A stretch of DNA of 37,383 bases from a bacterium 1xD42-87 (lineage in GTDB: Bacteria; Bacillota; Clostridia; Lachnospirales; Lachnospiraceae). The number at the start of each line of letters is the position of its first letter. Position 1 is the first letter of the stretch. Below the pieces are notes generated by a model. That model saw only the letters and a list, made by a program, of their open reading frames with translations, ran no database searches and was not told the origin of the DNA. Where the stretch lies: assembly GCA_003611805.1 (NCBI GenBank), contig RAYM01000052.1, positions 1 through 37,383 on the forward strand. The letters run 5' to 3'. The translations under genes were made by a program, and so were the position numbers. Positions 8,095 to 16,839 of the stretch are shown piece after piece.

Positions 8095-8526
8095 ATGGAC
8101 TATTATCAGATATTGAATATCGGCAGAAATGCCTCGCAGGAGGATATCAAGAGAGCTTACCGGAAGCTGTCCAGAAAGTATCATCCCGATAATGCGGGAG
8201 AGCAGGCCAGAGAACAATTCGACAGGGTACAGGAGGCTTACGGTGTACTGGGAGATGAGGAGAAGCGCGCCGTTTACGATGAGAGAATGCGCGCAGACGG
8301 GTCAGGAGACCGGGGCGGAGGGAAGGCAGCTCACGGCAAAAACGCGGGACAGCCGGACGGGCAGGAAGATTATTACAAGGATCTGGCCGCATTTTACACC
8401 GGGGCATACAAGAATAGTTTTGATCAGTTTTTTGGAAAAGGCATGAAGAAGCAGGCGGAACAGAAGAGCGGTGCAAGGCCGGTGAATACGGATGCATTAT
8501 TTGAATCCTATTTCAAATGTAAGTGA
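8095..8526 (+). CDS. J-domain (DnaJ-like) co-chaperone
   Basis: 143 aa from the ATG at 8095, preferred to a TTG at 8083 because GGGAGG lies just before it. Residues 1-65 are a clear J domain: DYYQILNIGRNASQEDIKRA, then HPD at 30-32, then EAYGVLGDEEKRAVYDERM. The remaining residues are a low-complexity glycine- and charged-residue linker and a short tail (YYKDLAAFYTG, NSFDQFFGKGMKK). The cysteine-repeat and substrate-binding domains of true DnaJ are absent, so this is a dedicated J-protein. Its natural partner is the Hsp70/actin-like ATPase encoded five genes downstream in the same operon. Confidence 0.88.
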   Translation: MDYYQILNIGRNASQEDIKRAYRKLSRKYHPDNAGEQAREQFDRVQEAYGVLGDEEKRAVYDERMRADGSGDRGGGKAAHGKNAGQPDGQEDYYKDLAAFYTGAYKNSFDQFFGKGMKKQAEQKSGARPVNTDALFESYFKCK

Positions 8527-8540
8527 CGGGAGAATCCGGT

Positions 8541-9086
8541 ATGTGGAAGAAGATAACAGATGCAGGAATAGTGCTGTGCGCAGCGGCCCTCGCCGTATAT
8601 GTGGCGGTAGAGATGACAGATCTGTGGAAATGGCCGCTGTTTATTTTTCTTATGGCATTATCTGTTTTTGCATTGAATAATTTGATAGATCAGTTTACAC
8701 CCCATGAACAGGAGCAGAAATACGGAAATACAGAGGGGACAGATTACGGCGTCCGGGAATTAATCCTCTTAGACGAAAATGAAAAGCCGGTCAAGGCGTG
8801 GAACCTGGCGGGAAGGGTATCGCTTCTGATCGGCAGGGATAATCCGCAGGAGCCAGTAGATGTGGATTTGGAAGAGTGTGAATACAGCGCACTGATTGAT
8901 GAGCAGCACGCAGTGCTTAACTATTGTATGGATGCATGGTATGTGGAGGACCTGAATTCCATGAACGGAATCCGTGTCCGCAAAATAAACGATGGATTAT
9001 GCTACCGGGTTTCAAGAAACAGACCCTGCCGGCTGGAATCCGGGGATATGCTGTTTATTGCAAACACGAAGCTGCTGATCACTTGA
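8541..9086 (+). CDS. Membrane-anchored FHA-domain protein
   Basis: 181 aa from the ATG at 8541 (GGGAG eight bases upstream; a GTG at 8523 overlapping the previous gene is the alternative). Two hydrophobic segments near residues 7-24 and 30-47 form a membrane hairpin, so the rest should face the cytoplasm. Residues about 90-181 form an FHA domain: GRD at 98-100, QH at 122-123, SMNG at 140-143. FHA domains bind phosphothreonine. In type VI systems an FHA protein relays kinase/phosphatase control to assembly; this protein could do the same while tethering the apparatus to the membrane. Confidence 0.75.
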   Translation: MWKKITDAGIVLCAAALAVYVAVEMTDLWKWPLFIFLMALSVFALNNLIDQFTPHEQEQKYGNTEGTDYGVRELILLDENEKPVKAWNLAGRVSLLIGRDNPQEPVDVDLEECEYSALIDEQHAVLNYCMDAWYVEDLNSMNGIRVRKINDGLCYRVSRNRPCRLESGDMLFIANTKLLIT

Positions 9087-9102
9087 AAGGAGCAAAAACA
9101 CG

Positions 9103-9603
9103 ATGAGTCTGATGAGATGTCCAAACGGACATATGTTTAACACGAGAAAACACGGCAGTATATGCCCTTACTGTAATATGGAGACCGCTGTGGTGGAGGA
9201 GGCTAAAGCGCCGGAGGGGTTTGAGACGCCGTTGGAACTTTTGGAGGAGGAGGTTCCCCCGGTCTGTGGATGGCTGGTATGCATCGAAGGGGCAAGAATC
9301 GGCAGAGACTATAAAATCAAGGACGGTAAGAATTTTGTGGGCAGAGGGGATGACATGGATATCCAGCTTCTGGGAGATAACGAGATTTCCCGGAAAAACC
9401 ACACGATCATCGTGTATGACGCCAAGAAGAAAAATACGGTGATACTGCCCGGTGACGCGGCTGGCATTGCCTATTTAAATCAGGAGGCTGTCTATGTCCC
9501 CACGGAATTAATGCCTTATGACACCATAGAGCTTGGAAGGAGTAAATTTGTATTTGTGCCTTTTTGCGGCGAACATTTTGAATGGAATGATGTGAAAAGA
9601 TGA
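9103..9603 (+). CDS. Zinc-ribbon plus FHA-domain protein
   Basis: 166 aa, soluble. The N-terminus is a compact zinc ribbon, CPNGH at 6-10 and CPYC at 21-24, followed by a linker and an FHA domain from about residue 57: FVGRGDD near 78, ISRKNH near 95, and GIAYLN near 121 in the position of the usual NG loop. The ATG at 9103 follows AAAGGAG by about 11 bases. Its stop overlaps the start of the next gene (ATGA), so translation is coupled to the PP2C-like gene, linking phosphothreonine reading to dephosphorylation. Confidence 0.76.
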   Translation: MSLMRCPNGHMFNTRKHGSICPYCNMETAVVEEAKAPEGFETPLELLEEEVPPVCGWLVCIEGARIGRDYKIKDGKNFVGRGDDMDIQLLGDNEISRKNHTIIVYDAKKKNTVILPGDAAGIAYLNQEAVYVPTELMPYDTIELGRSKFVFVPFCGEHFEWNDVKR

Positions 9604-10430
9604 CAGTGCGGATCATCATCAGCGTGCTGGTACTGTGTTGTGCCGTCCGGGGAATTTTGCAGCTTTTACAGGAACGCCCCAAGGGTGATGCGAAAGACGG
9701 AACGGCGCAGACTACCGGGAATAAAGAGATTCAGGCGGATGCTTTGGAGGTCAGGATCACCGGCGCGGGAAAGCTGGCGGTGCTGGCGGACGGTATCGGC
9801 AAGGAAAATACGGGAAAAGTGTGTGCATCTTTGGCGGTGAAGGAGTTTATGGATGCGTTTTCGCTCTACAGATCCATCAATAATCCGGGATATTTTTTTG
9901 AACGGACGATGTACGGGCTTCACAGAAACATGCAGAAGGTGTTGGAAGAGAGGCAGGGTGGCGCAAGTGTGGGCGTCCTGCTTCTGGCGGAGGAAAACCT
10001 CTATTATGCGATGGCAGGGCAGATCAGGATCGCCCTTTTCCGGGGTGGGGAACTGATCCCCTTGTGCGAGTGCCAGACTGTGGATGTACTGGCGCAGCGG
10101 GCATATCAGGAAGGCCGGCTGGGAAGACAGGAAACGATCTGGTCTTTGCAGGACAAAAACCTGTGGAACTATGTAGGAAAAGATGGATTTTGCCAGATAG
10201 AAGTGTGTGAAGCGCCGGTGCGTTTAAGGAAAGGCGATCTGGCAGTTATGATGACGAAGGGCATTTATGAGGAGGTGCCGTTCGCAGAGATAGAAAGAAT
10301 ACTGGCAAACGAGATGCTGACGGCACAGGGCAAGGCGGACAGAGTCGTACAGTGTGCGGATAAATCTTTGGCACAGGATAAAGAGAACGGGAGTATTGTG
10401 GTGCTTTTGACAGATGGGGCAATGAGATGA
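9600..10430 (+). CDS. PP2C-like phosphatase with N-terminal membrane anchor
   Basis: 276 aa. A membrane helix at about residues 4-22 is followed by a PP2C-type domain. LAVLADGIGKENTGKVCASL at 59-78 fits the metal-binding ADGMG motif and the helix after it; the final motif reads KENGSIVVLL where typical enzymes have D-N. The first aspartate motif (usually N-x-D) is poorly preserved (NKEIQAD). At least one key metal aspartate is present, so activity is possible but not assured. Relatives act as PppA-type switches opposite a Ser/Thr kinase in type VI systems; no kinase is encoded here. Confidence 0.68.
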   Translation: MTVRIIISVLVLCCAVRGILQLLQERPKGDAKDGTAQTTGNKEIQADALEVRITGAGKLAVLADGIGKENTGKVCASLAVKEFMDAFSLYRSINNPGYFFERTMYGLHRNMQKVLEERQGGASVGVLLLAEENLYYAMAGQIRIALFRGGELIPLCECQTVDVLAQRAYQEGRLGRQETIWSLQDKNLWNYVGKDGFCQIEVCEAPVRLRKGDLAVMMTKGIYEEVPFAEIERILANEMLTAQGKADRVVQCADKSLAQDKENGSIVVLLTDGAMR

Positions 10431-12319
10431 GAAGAGAGAACGCGGGATTCCGGACGGCATTCGTGTCCGAGGAAGGAACGAAGCTGCTCAACCGGGATTA
10501 TTTTGCATATGTGGAAATGGATGACTATGCCTGCTATGTGGCAGCGGACAGTTTGGATGACGAAAAGGACGAAAACAGCGCCCAGATCGTAGTGGAATGT
10601 ATTTTGAGGGAATTCACGGAACATCCTGCCATGCATTCCTTTTCCCTTAAGAAAATGGTCAGAAAGGCGCACAGGGAGCTGATTGGAAATAAACAGGGGT
10701 TGAGACTCCGGGCGAGTGTGGCGGTAGTAGTAACGAACTATGTAAAGTGCAGATATCTCACTGTCGGAAACACCAGATTTGCGCTGCTTCGCAATGACAG
10801 GATTTTATACGAGAGCAAAGACCAGTCACTGACAGAGAATCTGGTGGAAAGAGAAACGATTCCACGGGATAAGGCGGCGTTGCATGAGGAGCGGAATAAC
10901 CTGTACTCCTATTTGGGACAGGTCAATGGCAGGATGCAGATTCAGGTTTCCCGCAAACGGAAGCTGGCAAACGGCGACATCCTTCTGCTCTATACGAGGG
11001 GAATCTGGGAAAACTGCGATTACGTGGATTTGAAAGATGCGGCAAAAGAAGTGAGCACGCCGCAGGAGATGGCGGATAATCTGGAAGAACTCATTCTGTG
11101 CGGGCAGAAGGAAGAAATCGACAACTATACGCTGGCTGTTACTTTTGTGGACAAGGTGTATCTGAATCCCAAAAAGCGCTGGACGTTAAAGAAAGTTTTG
11201 GCGGTTGTGATTCCTGTTATGATTGTGCTGCTCATTCTCGGCATTACGCTGTTTGTGCGTTTCCGTATCCGATCCGGACAGAAAAGGGACATGCTGCAGC
11301 ATATGGACAACGCGGCCCAATATACGACATATGACAATTACGCTCCGGCGGCGGAGGAGTACAAACAGGCCGGTGAACTGGCTAAAAAATTGAAAGATAA
11401 GGAAAGACAGGAGGAAGCGGAAAACCGGCGCCTTTTGGTGGAACAGATCCTGCTTGCGGATCAGGCCATGGAGGACGGGGATTACAACAAGGCACTGGAG
11501 CTGTATGAGAAGGCGCTGGAACTCTCCGGCCAATGCGGGGGAACCGGTTCAGAGCATATCAGGGAACAGCTCGATAAGATCGGCAAGTATCAGGAACTAT
11601 ATGAGCTTTTGGAAAGCGCGGAAAACAAGGAGACCTACGGTGACTATGCGGGCGCTGCCGAACTGTACAAGAAGGCGAAGGGAATCGCTTCCGGACTCTA
11701 CGATCAGGATGCGAGGAAGGAGGCGCTTGACAAGCAGCGGGCGGCGGAGGAAACGCTTGAAAAACTGCGTCAGGAGCAGATGGCGGAACTGGAAGAAAAA
11801 ATCCGGAAATCCATCGAGGACGAGAAGGTTGCGCAGGAGCTTGCGGATCAGGAGCTGATGAATGACAAGAAAAATGCCCTTGAACTGGAGAGCAAGGGCA
11901 ATGAGCTGATGAACCAGGAGGATTATGTCAGCGCCATTCCTTACTTTGAGACGGCGATGAGCATGTATGGGAATCTGGGCATGGAAGAGCGGGCGGCAGT
12001 GCTGGCTGAGCAGATTGAAGCCTGCAGGAAGCTGGCGGAGGAGGCGAAACGCAAAGCCGCAGAAGAGGCGGAAAAACAGTCAGAGGCGGACAAGGCGGCG
12101 GAGGACGCAAAGGCAGCCGCAGATGAGGTCAGACAGGCCATGCAGGATATGAAGGATGCCGAGAAAGACAAGGCGCTGGAAGAGGCGAAAAAGGCAGCGG
12201 AGGAAGCGAAGAAAGCGGCGGAAGAAGCGAAGAAGGCCGCCGGGGAGAATAAAGAGGAAGAAGATAAGAACGAAGAAGATAAAAAGGAAGAGGAAACAGA
12301 GAAGGAAAAGGCAGAGTAA
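10427..12319 (+). CDS. Degenerate PP2C-like domain, membrane helix, TPR-like and coiled-coil tail
   Basis: 630 aa; start overlaps the previous stop (ATGA). Residues 1-250 resemble PP2C: LNRDYFAYVE at 21-30 matches the NxDa motif, but the usual ADGMG is replaced by ADSLDD (40-45), while a terminal IDNYTLAV (231-238) keeps D-N. A membrane helix follows at about 257-280 (VLAVVIPVMIVLLILGITLF). Beyond it, helical repeats of TPR type (YNKALELYEKALELS; YAGAAELYKKAKG) run to about 520, and the last 100 residues are an alanine- and glutamate-rich coiled coil built from EAKKAAEE units. Topology puts the TPR and coil on the other side of the membrane from the phosphatase-like domain. This may be a signal-transducing anchor or scaffold rather than an enzyme. 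Confidence 0.7.
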   Translation: MRRENAGFRTAFVSEEGTKLLNRDYFAYVEMDDYACYVAADSLDDEKDENSAQIVVECILREFTEHPAMHSFSLKKMVRKAHRELIGNKQGLRLRASVAVVVTNYVKCRYLTVGNTRFALLRNDRILYESKDQSLTENLVERETIPRDKAALHEERNNLYSYLGQVNGRMQIQVSRKRKLANGDILLLYTRGIWENCDYVDLKDAAKEVSTPQEMADNLEELILCGQKEEIDNYTLAVTFVDKVYLNPKKRWTLKKVLAVVIPVMIVLLILGITLFVRFRIRSGQKRDMLQHMDNAAQYTTYDNYAPAAEEYKQAGELAKKLKDKERQEEAENRRLLVEQILLADQAMEDGDYNKALELYEKALELSGQCGGTGSEHIREQLDKIGKYQELYELLESAENKETYGDYAGAAELYKKAKGIASGLYDQDARKEALDKQRAAEETLEKLRQEQMAELEEKIRKSIEDEKVAQELADQELMNDKKNALELESKGNELMNQEDYVSAIPYFETAMSMYGNLGMEERAAVLAEQIEACRKLAEEAKRKAAEEAEKQSEADKAAEDAKAAADEVRQAMQDMKDAEKDKALEEAKKAAEEAKKAAEEAKKAAGENKEEEDKNEEDKKEEETEKEKAE

Positions 12320-14814
12320 TGGGATATACCTACAGATTATCCGAAAACACGGGGGAAAAAACAGAAGGAAAAACAGCGTACCATCTGGAGAGCCTGCAGG
12401 GGATGACGACTTATCAGCTTAGGGAAATCTGTCAGAAAGAGCGGCTGGTGGTTCCCATGGGCAGCCGGATGGAGAGGGAGGAGCTGATCCGTTTTATCAT
12501 GCGCTACCGGGGGATCCGTGAGCACAGACACATTACGGGAGATACAGAAGGGGGATTCGAAAGGCTTCAGAGCTTTCTGGATAAGGTGAAACTGCAGGAG
12601 GAGGAGAAGCTTCAGATTGCCTGCCCGGCGCATCTGGTTCTCTACGAGGATGAGGGAATAGAGCTGACGGACCACTACGAGGTGACGGGAAATTTTCCGA
12701 TGTATGAGGGGAATCTCCTTCTGGTGGACGAACAGGATCGCATTTATACCTGTCTGTATCTGAGACAGGGAGAGGGAGGAAACTTTTTTCTGTTAAAGGG
12801 GGCTGACGTTCCTGTTTATCAGACGGAAAACCATAAGTTCTCGCTTTTGTATTTCAGGCGGGAGGAGGTTTCCGAACTTTTATATGATCTGTATTACGGG
12901 AAGCAGGGCACCATTCCCAGCCGGATCAGATGTATCAGAACCCCGCTTTTAGCTGTGGATCTGCGGCCCACGGAGGAGACGGCCCTGCCGCTGATCATAG
13001 ATTTCGGAAGCTCCAATACGACCATGGGACGGTACGATAACGATGGCAGCGTCAGGATTGTGCGTGTGGCGGATACGGAGGGGGAGCAGTACCGGGAGAG
13101 TGAAATGATTCCAAGCGTGATCGGGATAGCCGGCGTGGGGGACGCAGGGCCGGTTTACCGTTTTGGGTTTGCGGCAAGGCATCTGGCGGCTCTTTCCTAC
13201 CATGATGAGGACTGCCCTGTGTTTTATGATATCAAGCGCTGGGTGAGCGCGCCGGAAAGAGAGCAGGAAGTGATTACCGGGGATGGCATTAAAATCGGGG
13301 TCCGGCGAAAAGATATGCTTTCCGCGTTTTTATCGTATCTGATCCACACGGCACAGCAGCAGTTTAAGTGCCGCTTCACCTGTATACAGCTTCTTGCGCC
13401 TGTCAGGCAGAAAACGCGTTTCGAGGAGCTGTTTGGGGAACTCCTTCCGGATTACCGGGTGGAATGTGTGCTGGATGAAGGGATGGCGGTGCTCTTTCAC
13501 AGCATTAACGAACTGATTCTGGCAGGAAAATATACGGAGGGCGTGTGGTATCAGGCGCTCATCATGGACTGCGGCGGCGGAACGACAGACCTGACGGCCG
13601 GAAGGTTCCGCATACGCAATAACCGGGTTTCCTATGAGGTAGATCTGGAGACCGGCTATGAGAACGGCAATACAAATTTTGGCGGAAACAACCTGACATT
13701 CCGCATACTGCAGCTTCTGAAGCTGAAGCTGCTGGAGGCGCTCGGAGAAGGGAAATTCCACTTTGAAACGTCGTTTTCCTCAAAAGACAGGGAGGCGCGG
13801 GAGCGGCTGGACCGTATGTACGGGGAGGCGGAGGAAGCGCTTCCCACACGTTTCGCGGAATATGAGCGCAGGGGCAGGGAGGAATACTTCAGGGTAAAAA
13901 ATAACTATTACTATCTGTTTGGCATTGCGGAGACAATCAAGGAAAGTTTCTTCCAGAAAGCCTTACGGTACGAGCTGAAAACGGGATGCGGGGAGGAAGT
14001 GCCGTTAGACAAGTGGCGGATTTCCATCAGGGAGAACGGACGGCTGGTATCCTGCAGGCGGGATTTTTCCGTACTGTTTTATCTGTATGAAATAGAGAAC
14101 CTGCTGCGGCTTGACATTTATGAGCTGATGGCACGGTTTCTGGAAAAACCGTTTATAAGCGGGGAACTGTCGGAGTACGGGATGCTGAAACTGACGGGGC
14201 AGTCCTGTAAATCCAGCCTGTTTACCGGGGCGCTAAAGGAGTTTGTTCCGGGGCGGCTGATCAGGAACGAACGGGATTCAGAGCAGGGATCCGAACTTAA
14301 GATGTGCTGCCTCGAAGGGGCGATCAGCTATTTTAAAAACCTGAAACTGGGATATATGAAAATCAACCAGAAATACAGGGTGAATGCGCTCCCCTATGAA
14401 GTGACGGCGTACACCCATGAGAACCAGGAGAAAATACTGATCCACAGTCTGCGAAAAGAACAGGATATCGGCTGTATTTCCCGCTTTAAGATCGGAGAAC
14501 AGCTGGATCTCTATCTCAGGGACGAGACGGGTCGCAGGCTTACGGCGTATCACTTCGGTTATGACGTCTCTTCTTTCATTCATGTGACGCAGGAGAATTT
14601 TAACGAACAGTACACAGGAACGGTCATTCAGGAGGAGACAGACATTATCGTGGAGGGCGAGATCAAATTTTTCGTCTGGCCGGCAAGGGACAGATGGGGA
14701 TTTGCCGTACTGCCGGTGCTGCGTGAAAATGACCTGCTCAGGCGGGGAGAGGAAACCTTCTTCGCGTTTGAGGATGATACATGGGAAGAGAATTTCTTTG
14801 ACGGAAGGAAGTAG
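12319..14814 (+). CDS. Hsp70/actin-like ATPase with SAP-like N-terminal domain
   Basis: 831 aa. Residues about 24-64 look like a SAP/Rho-N-type helix pair (MTTYQLREICQKERLVVPMG, then EELIRFIMRYRG). From residue 225 an Hsp70/actin-fold ATPase is evident: phosphate-1 loop IIDFGSSNTTMG (226-237) and phosphate-2 loop IMDCGGGTTDLTAG (415-428). The region after about 480 does not resemble the canonical DnaK substrate-binding domain. Start at 12319 overlaps the previous stop by one base. The J-protein in the same operon is the expected partner. No ClpV-like ATPase is present, so this pair may build, brace or recycle the sheath. ATPase fold confident; role inferred. Confidence 0.8.
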   Translation: MGYTYRLSENTGEKTEGKTAYHLESLQGMTTYQLREICQKERLVVPMGSRMEREELIRFIMRYRGIREHRHITGDTEGGFERLQSFLDKVKLQEEEKLQIACPAHLVLYEDEGIELTDHYEVTGNFPMYEGNLLLVDEQDRIYTCLYLRQGEGGNFFLLKGADVPVYQTENHKFSLLYFRREEVSELLYDLYYGKQGTIPSRIRCIRTPLLAVDLRPTEETALPLIIDFGSSNTTMGRYDNDGSVRIVRVADTEGEQYRESEMIPSVIGIAGVGDAGPVYRFGFAARHLAALSYHDEDCPVFYDIKRWVSAPEREQEVITGDGIKIGVRRKDMLSAFLSYLIHTAQQQFKCRFTCIQLLAPVRQKTRFEELFGELLPDYRVECVLDEGMAVLFHSINELILAGKYTEGVWYQALIMDCGGGTTDLTAGRFRIRNNRVSYEVDLETGYENGNTNFGGNNLTFRILQLLKLKLLEALGEGKFHFETSFSSKDREARERLDRMYGEAEEALPTRFAEYERRGREEYFRVKNNYYYLFGIAETIKESFFQKALRYELKTGCGEEVPLDKWRISIRENGRLVSCRRDFSVLFYLYEIENLLRLDIYELMARFLEKPFISGELSEYGMLKLTGQSCKSSLFTGALKEFVPGRLIRNERDSEQGSELKMCCLEGAISYFKNLKLGYMKINQKYRVNALPYEVTAYTHENQEKILIHSLRKEQDIGCISRFKIGEQLDLYLRDETGRRLTAYHFGYDVSSFIHVTQENFNEQYTGTVIQEETDIIVEGEIKFFVWPARDRWGFAVLPVLRENDLLRRGEETFFAFEDDTWEENFFDGRK

Positions 14815-14817
14815 ATT

Positions 14818-16104
14818 ATGGCGGACATGGAGGAAATGATCAAGGAGGAGATCAGCCGGATTGGCGGCCTCCGGGAGCGGGTGGTATTCAAGGATGTGGT
14901 GGAGCGGCTGTTTCTGTCGCTGTATGAGACCAACCAGGAGATGTACCGGGAACTGGAAAGCCGCATCATGGATGATCTCGTGTTCGACCTGAACCGTTAC
15001 CAGATCACCATGGGGATCATGGAGAGGGAATACTTAGACCCGTCGCATCATCTGCTTTCGCCCATAATAGAAGCGGACATGAGTGCTGCGTCATATGACA
15101 TTTTGGATATGCAGCAGCAGCTTAATGAGGATGGCCGGAGCCTGGCCAGAACTTATTTTATGGAATATGACTATCTGGGGATACAGAAGCTTCTGGATAA
15201 AGGGCGGATCGGGGGAAGAATCTGTACGGATGCGGGTGACTATCCGGCAGAGTTTACCGTAGAGAGAAACGAGGCGTATCTGCGGGAGATCAGCCATTTG
15301 TACGAGGTGTTTGTCAGCAACGGCGTTCCGTGGCAGACCGTGAACGCCCCCTATCTGTATAAGTTTGTTGACGTGTATCTGGTAAAGCTGCCGGAAGAAC
15401 TCACACCGGCGCAGAAAATTTTAAAGATGGAGCCGGATCTGGAGGAGTTTTCGCAGTGGGCCCATGACGACTATGTTCCCATATGGAATATCGGGAAGCT
15501 CAAGATGGACAGCGTGGGATTTCCCGTTCCCTGCGAGGATCACAGAAGCTATGAGCACACCATCTCGATCAGGGAGTACGGAAACGAACATGTATACCTG
15601 ATCGACGACACGGCGCATATTTACAGCATACGCCAGAGGGAAAACAGGCTGATGATTATGGGGGAGGAAGCGGAGGCGCGCAAATGGCACGTATACATGA
15701 TAAGGAACGGATCGAACCGCCGCTTTGACCGTTTTACCTATCCGCTTATGACCAACCAGAGAAAAGACGAATTTCTGGAGAGATTCGGCAGGAGGCAGGG
15801 GCGGAGAGTCCGGACGGGAGCCGAACTTGCCAGATGGATACAGGGATACGGGATGGAAGAGTATGTGGCCTATGAGGGCTATGAGATACTGGACCGTGCA
15901 GGCAGCGCGGAAATCCCGGAGACTTATTCCATGAATGATTTTATTCTGGACGAGATACGGGAAGACGAATACGAAAAGCGGCTGGTTCTGCTGTTTCGGA
16001 AGAAGAGCGCGCTGACCTTTCTGCTGCGGGATATCATGAGTTTTCTGGTATCGGAGGTGCAGCTTATGTACGGCGAATACAGATGCGAGGGACGGCTTGT
16101 GTGA
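14818..16104 (+). CDS. Unassigned large protein in baseplate position
   Basis: 428 aa, soluble, no signal peptide or membrane helix. The N-terminal 130 residues are helical and charged; the middle contains aromatic-rich segments (YLYKFVDVYLVKLPEEL; WAHDDYVPIWNIGKLKMDSVG) and beta strands; the end is helical (FLLRDIMSFLVSEVQLMYGE). I think proteins of this type carry a DUF number in Lachnospiraceae (DUF5716 comes to mind), but I cannot verify it. Between the chaperone ATPase and the spike genes, in the stretch where contractile systems keep wedge proteins (TssF/gp6, TssG), it is the best size match for a wedge. GGAAGGAAG precedes the ATG. Confidence 0.62.
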   Translation: MADMEEMIKEEISRIGGLRERVVFKDVVERLFLSLYETNQEMYRELESRIMDDLVFDLNRYQITMGIMEREYLDPSHHLLSPIIEADMSAASYDILDMQQQLNEDGRSLARTYFMEYDYLGIQKLLDKGRIGGRICTDAGDYPAEFTVERNEAYLREISHLYEVFVSNGVPWQTVNAPYLYKFVDVYLVKLPEELTPAQKILKMEPDLEEFSQWAHDDYVPIWNIGKLKMDSVGFPVPCEDHRSYEHTISIREYGNEHVYLIDDTAHIYSIRQRENRLMIMGEEAEARKWHVYMIRNGSNRRFDRFTYPLMTNQRKDEFLERFGRRQGRRVRTGAELARWIQGYGMEEYVAYEGYEILDRAGSAEIPETYSMNDFILDEIREDEYEKRLVLLFRKKSALTFLLRDIMSFLVSEVQLMYGEYRCEGRLV

Positions 16105-16129
16105 AAAACAGCACGGAAACGGAGCGTTT

Positions 16130-16825
16130 ATGAATTATCTGTGGGAAATACTGCTGCAGGCGAAGGCGCAGGGAATGGCGGAGAAGGACATACATTTCCG
16201 GCAGGCCCGGTCTTACAGCCCTTATATAGAGCTGGCGGAAGAGTTTCTGAATATCACAAGGCTCGAAGAGCCGTGTCTGGTGGAGCTCAACCCGAACTAC
16301 AGGTTCCAGAAGGTGTTCCAGGAACTGTTCCACCCGGATGTGACGGACTATCCGGCGCTGAGGGGCGGCCTGTTCCAGCTTCTGATCCACCAGATCGGGG
16401 AGAACGATATCCGCGCGGGGATGACGAGGGAGGAATACTACAAGAAAATGCTGGGACGCGCCTTTGCGGACGGAGATTACGGGGCGAAGATGAGGGAGGC
16501 ATACGCACTGTTTCAGGGAAGCGGGCGGGAGATCCTGCTGGAGGGGCTGCTTACCCTGTACCGGGAGGGGGACAGCATAGAACTGTTCCGCCGTGTGATG
16601 ACAGCCCTGATACCGCGCTGCATCGTGTATGGCAGCAATGACAATCCCTATGAGATTCTGATTTATGTGGGAGCGGGACAGAGCGAGGCGCTGGAACAGA
16701 AGGTGCAGTTTGTCATATCGCATTTCCTGAATATCCGCTATCAGCCGGAATTATATTATGAGTACCATTTCGGGATCATCGGGATGGAAGAGACGATGCA
16801 GGTGGGAGAGATCGCCATCTGCTGA
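16130..16825 (+). CDS. Unassigned protein in baseplate position
   Basis: 231 aa from the ATG at 16130, chosen because GGAG lies 5 bases upstream; a TTG at 16097 inside the previous gene is unlikely. Mainly helical in the first 130 residues, with a C-terminal alpha/beta part (CIVYGSNDNPYEILIYVGAG, then ELYYEYHFGIIG). No catalytic motif, signal peptide or membrane segment. Cotranscribed with its neighbours at 25 and 14 bases. Context suggests a wedge or adaptor component; I do not recognise a family. Confidence 0.58.
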   Translation: MNYLWEILLQAKAQGMAEKDIHFRQARSYSPYIELAEEFLNITRLEEPCLVELNPNYRFQKVFQELFHPDVTDYPALRGGLFQLLIHQIGENDIRAGMTREEYYKKMLGRAFADGDYGAKMREAYALFQGSGREILLEGLLTLYREGDSIELFRRVMTALIPRCIVYGSNDNPYEILIYVGAGQSEALEQKVQFVISHFLNIRYQPELYYEYHFGIIGMEETMQVGEIAIC

Positions 16826-16839
16826 CGGGAGGAAAACAC

